From: Thiothrix nivea DSM 5205
GTDB taxonomy: Bacteria > Pseudomonadota > Gammaproteobacteria > Thiotrichales > Thiotrichaceae
Assembly (NCBI RefSeq): GCF_000260135.1
Contig: NZ_JH651384.1
Span: 437,693-501,692 of the forward strand
Reading direction: 5' to 3'
DNA: 64,000 bases
Part shown: positions 59,653 through 64,000 of the stretch, one piece after another
Position numbering within the stretch: position 1 is the stretch's first letter
Layout of the letters: each line of letters begins with the position of its first letter
The notes under the pieces: generated by a model
What the model was told of the DNA's origin: nothing
The model's database searches: none
Seen by the model: the letters and a program-made list of their open reading frames with translations, nothing else
Translations under genes and position numbers: made by a program

Positions 59653-60968
59653 GGTGATTTACCTCAAAGACATTACCCAAAAACAGGGCGAATCAGAATG
59701 TCCCATTTTGGTAAAGCAGCATTTCTTTCCAGCCTCGCCTCAACAGCCTCCATAGCTTTTTTGCTGAGGGTCACACCCTTCTCATAAACCTTGTGGCTGA
59801 ATTCGACCATGGGGTTGATGCCTTTCCAGGTCATGGTTTTTGCCCATTCCAGCAGGGTTTCGGCATCCTTGAGCTGGGTGCCGTTCCAGTGTTGTTCCAG
59901 AATCCCCCAGCAGCGTTCAATCGGGTTGTACTTGCTGTGGTAAGGCGGGTAGTACAGCAGGTGGACTGTCTTACCGGTATGGTTGGCGAATTCCACCATG
60001 CGCTTGAGGAATTGCGTCCTGATCCCGCTGCTTTCCGGGCCATTGTCCGCTTTGATCTGGATGCACTGGCAGGCGTCCTTGTCAGCAGAAGGCATCTGTT
60101 CCCATACCCGGCACAGGGAATCCACGATGAAGTCACTGGTTTTGCTGGAACTGCCGAAGGTCAGGTAAACCTGCCCACTGTCCTCATCCAGTACGCCAAA
60201 AGGGATGTATTTCTCTTTGCAGCCCATCTCATGGTCTGCGGCTTTATTGTCACCCCGAGTTTTCCCGCCCCGTGAGTAGTCACCGATGTTGACGGTCGCC
60301 TTGCAGTCCATGCTCAGGCGTTTGACCGCCCCATCGGCAAACTGCCCATCGTTGGCCTGGATATTGGCGAAGATGGCGTCGGTTTCTGGAATTTTTTTTG
60401 CGGCTTGGCTTTCTCCACCTTGCGCAGGCGGTAGCCATTCCGGTTGAGTATCCGCGCCATGGTGCTGGGGGCGGGCACTTGTCCACCGCTGAAACCCATG
60501 GCCTGTAACTGCCGGATGGCTTCCGCCGCCGTCAGGCGGGTGTAGGCGATGCTGCTGCGGAATGTCGGGTCTTGCTGGCTATGTGCTTCCGCCAGCGCCA
60601 GCAAGGCGGCTGCCGCTTCCGGCTGGGTTTCCTCCCAGCGCTTCTGGCCACAATACGCCGCCTGCGCACCCACGCAAACCATGCCGCTGCGCTGTTCCTC
60701 CAAACCCAACTGCACCCCCTCCCGACCCCAGCCAAAACACCTTTCAGTCTGGCGGGCGTTGCCTGCACAATATTTCCGGCTCATGTCCGCCTGGAACGCA
60801 CGGCGGGTGCTGCCAGACATTTTCGAGGCCGCCAGTTTCAGGTCGGCTATCTGGGATTCACTCAGGATCGGGTTAGCTGTTTGGGGTTCGGGGGGCATGG
60901 GGATAGGAACTCCGCTTGTCGATAAGACAAGTGTAGCCATTGCGGGGGAATCTTTCAGGGAAATCCCC
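59653..60968 (-). mobile_element. ISAzo13-family element, copy 2 (3-bp target duplication TAA)
   Basis: 1316 bp, the same ends as copy 1 in the opposite orientation, TAA at 59650-59652 and 60969-60971. Only a few base differences from copy 1 are visible (for example one Arg to His codon change). Clean removal restores the host gene frame. Confidence 0.95.
59673..60940 (-). CDS. ISAzo13-type transposase in two frames joined at an A8 run
   Basis: As in copy 1: N-terminal frame 60314-60940, catalytic frame 59673 to about 60390, meeting at A8 (T8 on the plus strand, 60392-60399). A -1 slip joins them. The length and both motif sets are complete, so the element may be active if slippage occurs. 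Confidence 0.75.
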
Positions 60969-63308
60969 TAAGGTGCAAATTTTCGGCACTGACCTGTACG
61001 ACGGTGTACTGGCAATTGCCCGTCAGGCACGCTATTCCAAAGCAGCAGTCACCGGCATCGAGCAGCGCATTCTGGACAAATATTTCATCCAGAAAGACGG
61101 TGAATACCAGCTTACCCAGGCCATCCGCAACATGGTGCTATTCGCCCGACATGATCTGGTGCGTGACCCGCCATTTTCTCACCTGAACCTGGTTTCATGC
61201 CGCAACGTTCTGATTTACTTCAATCAAAATCTGCAACGCAATGTACTGGAATCCTTCCACTACGGGTTGGAGCAAAACGGCATCATGCTGCTGGGCAAAT
61301 CCGAAACCATCAGCGGCAGTGACCGCCTGTTTGTCGCCGTCGACCGCAAGGCACGCATTTACCGGCGGCGTGGCGATGTTAAAGGTCACCTACCCTATTT
61401 GCTGCACAGCCGCCCGCTACGTGAGCAACGAAACCAGTACAACAATAACAACCGTGACAAACCACGCGCCAAATTAAATGACACCATCGACAAGCTGCTG
61501 GTCAATATGTACCAACCTGCTTGCGTCATGCTGGACGACCGGCAGGAAATCATCTTCGTGCGCGGCAATGTCGACCCCTTCCTAGGGTTCTCCGAAGGGC
61601 GCGCCGCCCTCAGCGTGCTGGAACTGATCAAGGCAGAACTGCGTCAGGATCTACGCGGTTTATTGTACAAGTCGCGGCGCAGCGATGAGGTGGTCAGCAG
61701 TCGCCGCATCAACTTCAAGCTGGATGGCGAAGCCGTGCGGATCGTGATGCGTACTCGCCACTTCTCCGCCGGTAAAATGACCGAACAAGAAGTCAGCGTA
61801 GTCATTTTTGACGTTTTGCCCGCCAGTGACATTCCCCTCAGCAGCGAACAGGATGCCATTCAGGTCAGCGACGCCCTGCGCATCAAGGAGCTGGAAGAAG
61901 AGTTGCGCGAAGTTCGCGAAAGCCTGCAAACCACTATCGAGGAGCTGGAAACGTCCAACGAGGAACTGCAATCCACCTACGAGGAGGCCCAGTCCACCAA
62001 CGAAGAGCTGTACACCTCCAGCGAAGAATTGCAGACCTCCAATGAAGAGTTGCAATCCACCAACGAAGAGCTGCGCACCGTCAATCAGGAACTGAACGTC
62101 AAAAGCAGCGAGGTTGAGGCCACCAACCAGCAACTCAAGTCCTCTAACGACCGCCTGCTGCACGAAATCGAGGAACGCAAATGGGCGGAAGAGCGCTTGG
62201 AAATCGAGCGCGCCAAACTCGACACCATCTTCCAGAGCCAGCCCAACTGGATCAATATCTGCGGGTTGGACGGAACCATCCTGGAAGTCAACCCGGCTGG
62301 CCCGGAAATCATGGAGGCCTGCAGCACCCAGCAGTTGGTAGGCCGTTCCATGCGTGATTTTGTGTTCCCCGAATACCTGCCAGTGGTGGAGGAATGCATC
62401 AACAGCGTTAATACCACCGGTGAACTCAGCAGCCGCGAAATCAAGGTAAAGACCTTCAAGGGCAATACCCGCTGGCTGGAAAGCCGCCCGGTACTGATTC
62501 ATCTGGACAACGATGAGCTGCGTATCATGTCGATCATCGTCGACCACACCGACCGTAAACTGGCACAAGAGTTATTGTCGGAACGCCAGCAGGAGCTAGC
62601 CCACATCATGCGCCTGAATACCTTGGGGGAAATGGCCTCCGGCATTGCGCACGAACTCAACCAGCCGCTGTCAGCCATTTCCAACTACATCCGTGGCTGC
62701 GAGTTGCGCATGAAAAACGATCAGTGCAGCATGGCTGAGATCACCGATGTCATGCAACTGGTCGGCACACAGGTGCGCCGCGCAGGCGAGATCCTCCGTT
62801 TCGCCAAGGATTTCACCCGCAAGGATCAGGATACCGAATGGCACGACTACGACATCAACACTATCGTGGAGGAAACCCTGCACCTGCTGGACACCACCGA
62901 GCAATTCAAGCAGGTCACGCTGGTCAGGAAACTGAGCCCTCTGCTGCCACCTGTCAATGTAAACAAAATCCAGATTGAACAGGTACTGGTCAACATGATC
63001 CTGAACGCGCTGGATGCCATGCAGGAAGCTTCTCCTGATGGGTTGGGTTCATTGCAAATAGTTACCGAAGCAGTTGACAAATATGCCGTCAGGGTATCAG
63101 TCATTGATGAAGGCCCTGGCCTTCCGCCTGATTACGCCCAGAACATTTTTCGCCCATTTTATACCAGCAAGAAAAACGGTATGGGCATGGGCTTGCCAAT
63201 CAGCAGTTCCATTATCGAAGTCCATGGTGGTAAGCTTGAGGCACACAATAACGATACCAAAGGCGCAACGTTCAGTTTCACCTTACCACTCAGAGGAACC
63301 GTCCGGAA

Positions 63309-63926
63309 ATGAATTACCAGCCGACTGTATTCATAGTTGATGATGACCCTGCTGTACGCGACTCCCTGCGCTGGCTACTGGAGTCAATGCGCCTGAACGT
63401 GGCGACTTTCGGGTCTGCCGAGGAATTCCTCAAGTTTTACACCATGCACATGGTCGGCTGCCTGATCCTGGATGTGCGGATGCCCGGCATGAGCGGCCTG
63501 CAACTACAACAGTTCCTGACCAAACAGAAGCACTCCCTGCCCATCATTTTCATCACCGGCCATGGCGACATCCCGATGGCGGTGCGGGCAATGCAGGCAG
63601 GCGCGATGTATTTTCTGGAAAAGCCGTTTGAGGATCAGGTGCTGCTCGATTATGTGCATGAAGCGCTGGCACTGGATAATTCCAATCAGCAGGCACGCAT
63701 CCGTCTGGCGACTATCCAGGCGCGCATTGCCAATCTGACTGACCGTGAGCGTGAAGTCATGAACCTTGTTATTGACAACCATTCCAACAAGGAAATTGCC
63801 GCCAGACTCGGGGTCAGTATCAAGACGGTTGAATTCCACCGCAGCCACATGATGGAAAAGATGCACGCCAGTTCCCTGATCGAACTGGTCAGCATGGCAA
63901 AAGAAACGCTCGCTAACGGCGAGTAA
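63309..63926 (+). CDS. FixJ/NarL-type response regulator
   Basis: 205 residues. Receiver domain with VDDDP acidic pocket, phospho-acceptor Asp55 (ILDVRMPGMSG), switch Thr in FITGHGDIPMAVRAMQAGAM and Lys105 (FLEKPF), then a LuxR-type helix-turn-helix (LTDREREVMNLVIDNHSNKE, IAARLGVSIKTVEFHRSHMM). It overlaps the kinase stop by 4 bp, so it is the cognate regulator of the CheB-CheR-kinase protein. The FITGHGDIPM and KPFEDQ details are those of the FixJ/TodT subgroup. Confidence 0.93.
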   Translation: MNYQPTVFIVDDDPAVRDSLRWLLESMRLNVATFGSAEEFLKFYTMHMVGCLILDVRMPGMSGLQLQQFLTKQKHSLPIIFITGHGDIPMAVRAMQAGAMYFLEKPFEDQVLLDYVHEALALDNSNQQARIRLATIQARIANLTDREREVMNLVIDNHSNKEIAARLGVSIKTVEFHRSHMMEKMHASSLIELVSMAKETLANGE

Positions 63927-63939
63927 GCTACCTCCCACC

Positions 63940-64000
63940 TACTCACCCAGCGCCCGCATTCGCGCCAGATGCCGGGTCAGAGGATACCCCAGTGCGCTGG
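63940..64000 (-). CDS. possible C-terminal end of a minus-strand gene cut by the window edge
   Basis: An open frame enters from the right edge and reads SALGYPLTRHLARMRALGE before TAG at 63942-63940, 14 bp from the convergent regulator stop. The composition looks coding, but only 19 codons are visible and no family can be named. Confidence 0.35.

Larger units (their letters stand above)
58622..63312 (+). pseudogene. CheB-CheR-PAS-histidine kinase hybrid, interrupted by ISAzo13
   Basis: Without the IS (and one TAA repeat) the frame is continuous: about 1123 residues. CheB methylesterase (GASAGGLEAL Ser, QHLDPKHSSM His, GTGFDGSHG Asp); CheR methyltransferase (SVTSFFRDPDAF, WVAGCATGEEAYSIA, then after the IS QIFGTDLYDGVLAIARQARY, SHLNLVSCRNVLIYF); a long heptad coiled coil (TSNEELQSTYEEAQSTNEEL); a PAS domain (ICGLDGTILEVNPAGPEIME); HisKA with GIAHELNQPLSAISNYI; HATPase with NMILNALDAM and DEGPGLPPDY, GMGMGLPIS. 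Such hybrids are membrane-independent sensors. The split is inside the SAM-binding fold of CheR. An ATG provided by the IS (60940) opens a 790-residue frame for the downstream part, so the kinase module may still be made. Confidence 0.9.

Noticed and set aside
61660-62568. 302-codon minus-strand frame with repeated VGGLQ-like units
   Set aside because: It is the antisense image of the heptad-repeat coiled coil of the sensor kinase.

Overview
This window looks like the chromosome of a gammaproteobacterium, probably a Thiotrichales/Thiothrix-type organism. That is inferred from gene content: a lipoyl-domain dihydrolipoyl dehydrogenase in an aceE-aceF-lpd operon, RNase T, a Wza-like export protein, a YgiB/YgiC pair and DUF3465. 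I ran no database search, so the genus is a guess. Ordinary housekeeping blocks with long intact genes alternate with two heavily IS-loaded accessory regions.

Layout. 1-3130: end of an RND pump, a tyrosine-phosphatase-like protein with a perfect palindrome at its 5' end, and L-serine ammonia-lyase. 3340-13353 is accessory region 1: a large ROCO-type GTPase, then three small toxin-antitoxin loci (VapB-like with a toxin remnant; a TumE/DUF6516-like toxin with its antitoxin; DUF433-DUF5615). These are broken by an IS66, an IS1595 and an ISAzo13 element, each with an exact target-site duplication, and by 11-bp and 487-bp tandem duplications. 13362-36026 is a conserved block: the pyruvate dehydrogenase operon, RNase T, a potABCD-type polyamine transporter, two DUF697 GTPases, DUF3465, a Wza-like lipoprotein, GalE, a ComEA-like protein, YgiB/YgiC and a 1387-residue exported protein.

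36166-49905 is accessory region 2, best read as the decayed end of a sedentary chromosomal integron on the minus strand. Two near-identical attC cores (42379-42656 and 48657-48746) flank minus-strand cassette genes (a GFA-family protein, a MazEF-like pair, an unknown protein). The MazEF cassette has perfectly complementary R''/R' boxes at its two ends. A 186-bp, perfectly duplicated and highly foldable element sits directly at two cassette junctions. The array has been invaded by ISL3 (two copies), an IS4-superfamily element, IS66, IS630, IS1595, IS3, a Tn5-like IS4 fragment and an IS701-like element, several of them nested. The integron integrase is not in the window.

49925-64000 is again mostly conserved: Tex, a DUF1877 protein, an RND efflux pump with its adaptor, a DUF4124 protein, and a CheB-CheR-PAS-histidine kinase hybrid interrupted by a second ISAzo13 copy, followed by its FixJ-like response regulator. 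All four IS types present twice are in inverted orientation. Single-base homopolymer differences are concentrated in IS copies, while the single-copy genes are intact; this is either IS decay or unpolished repeats in the assembly.
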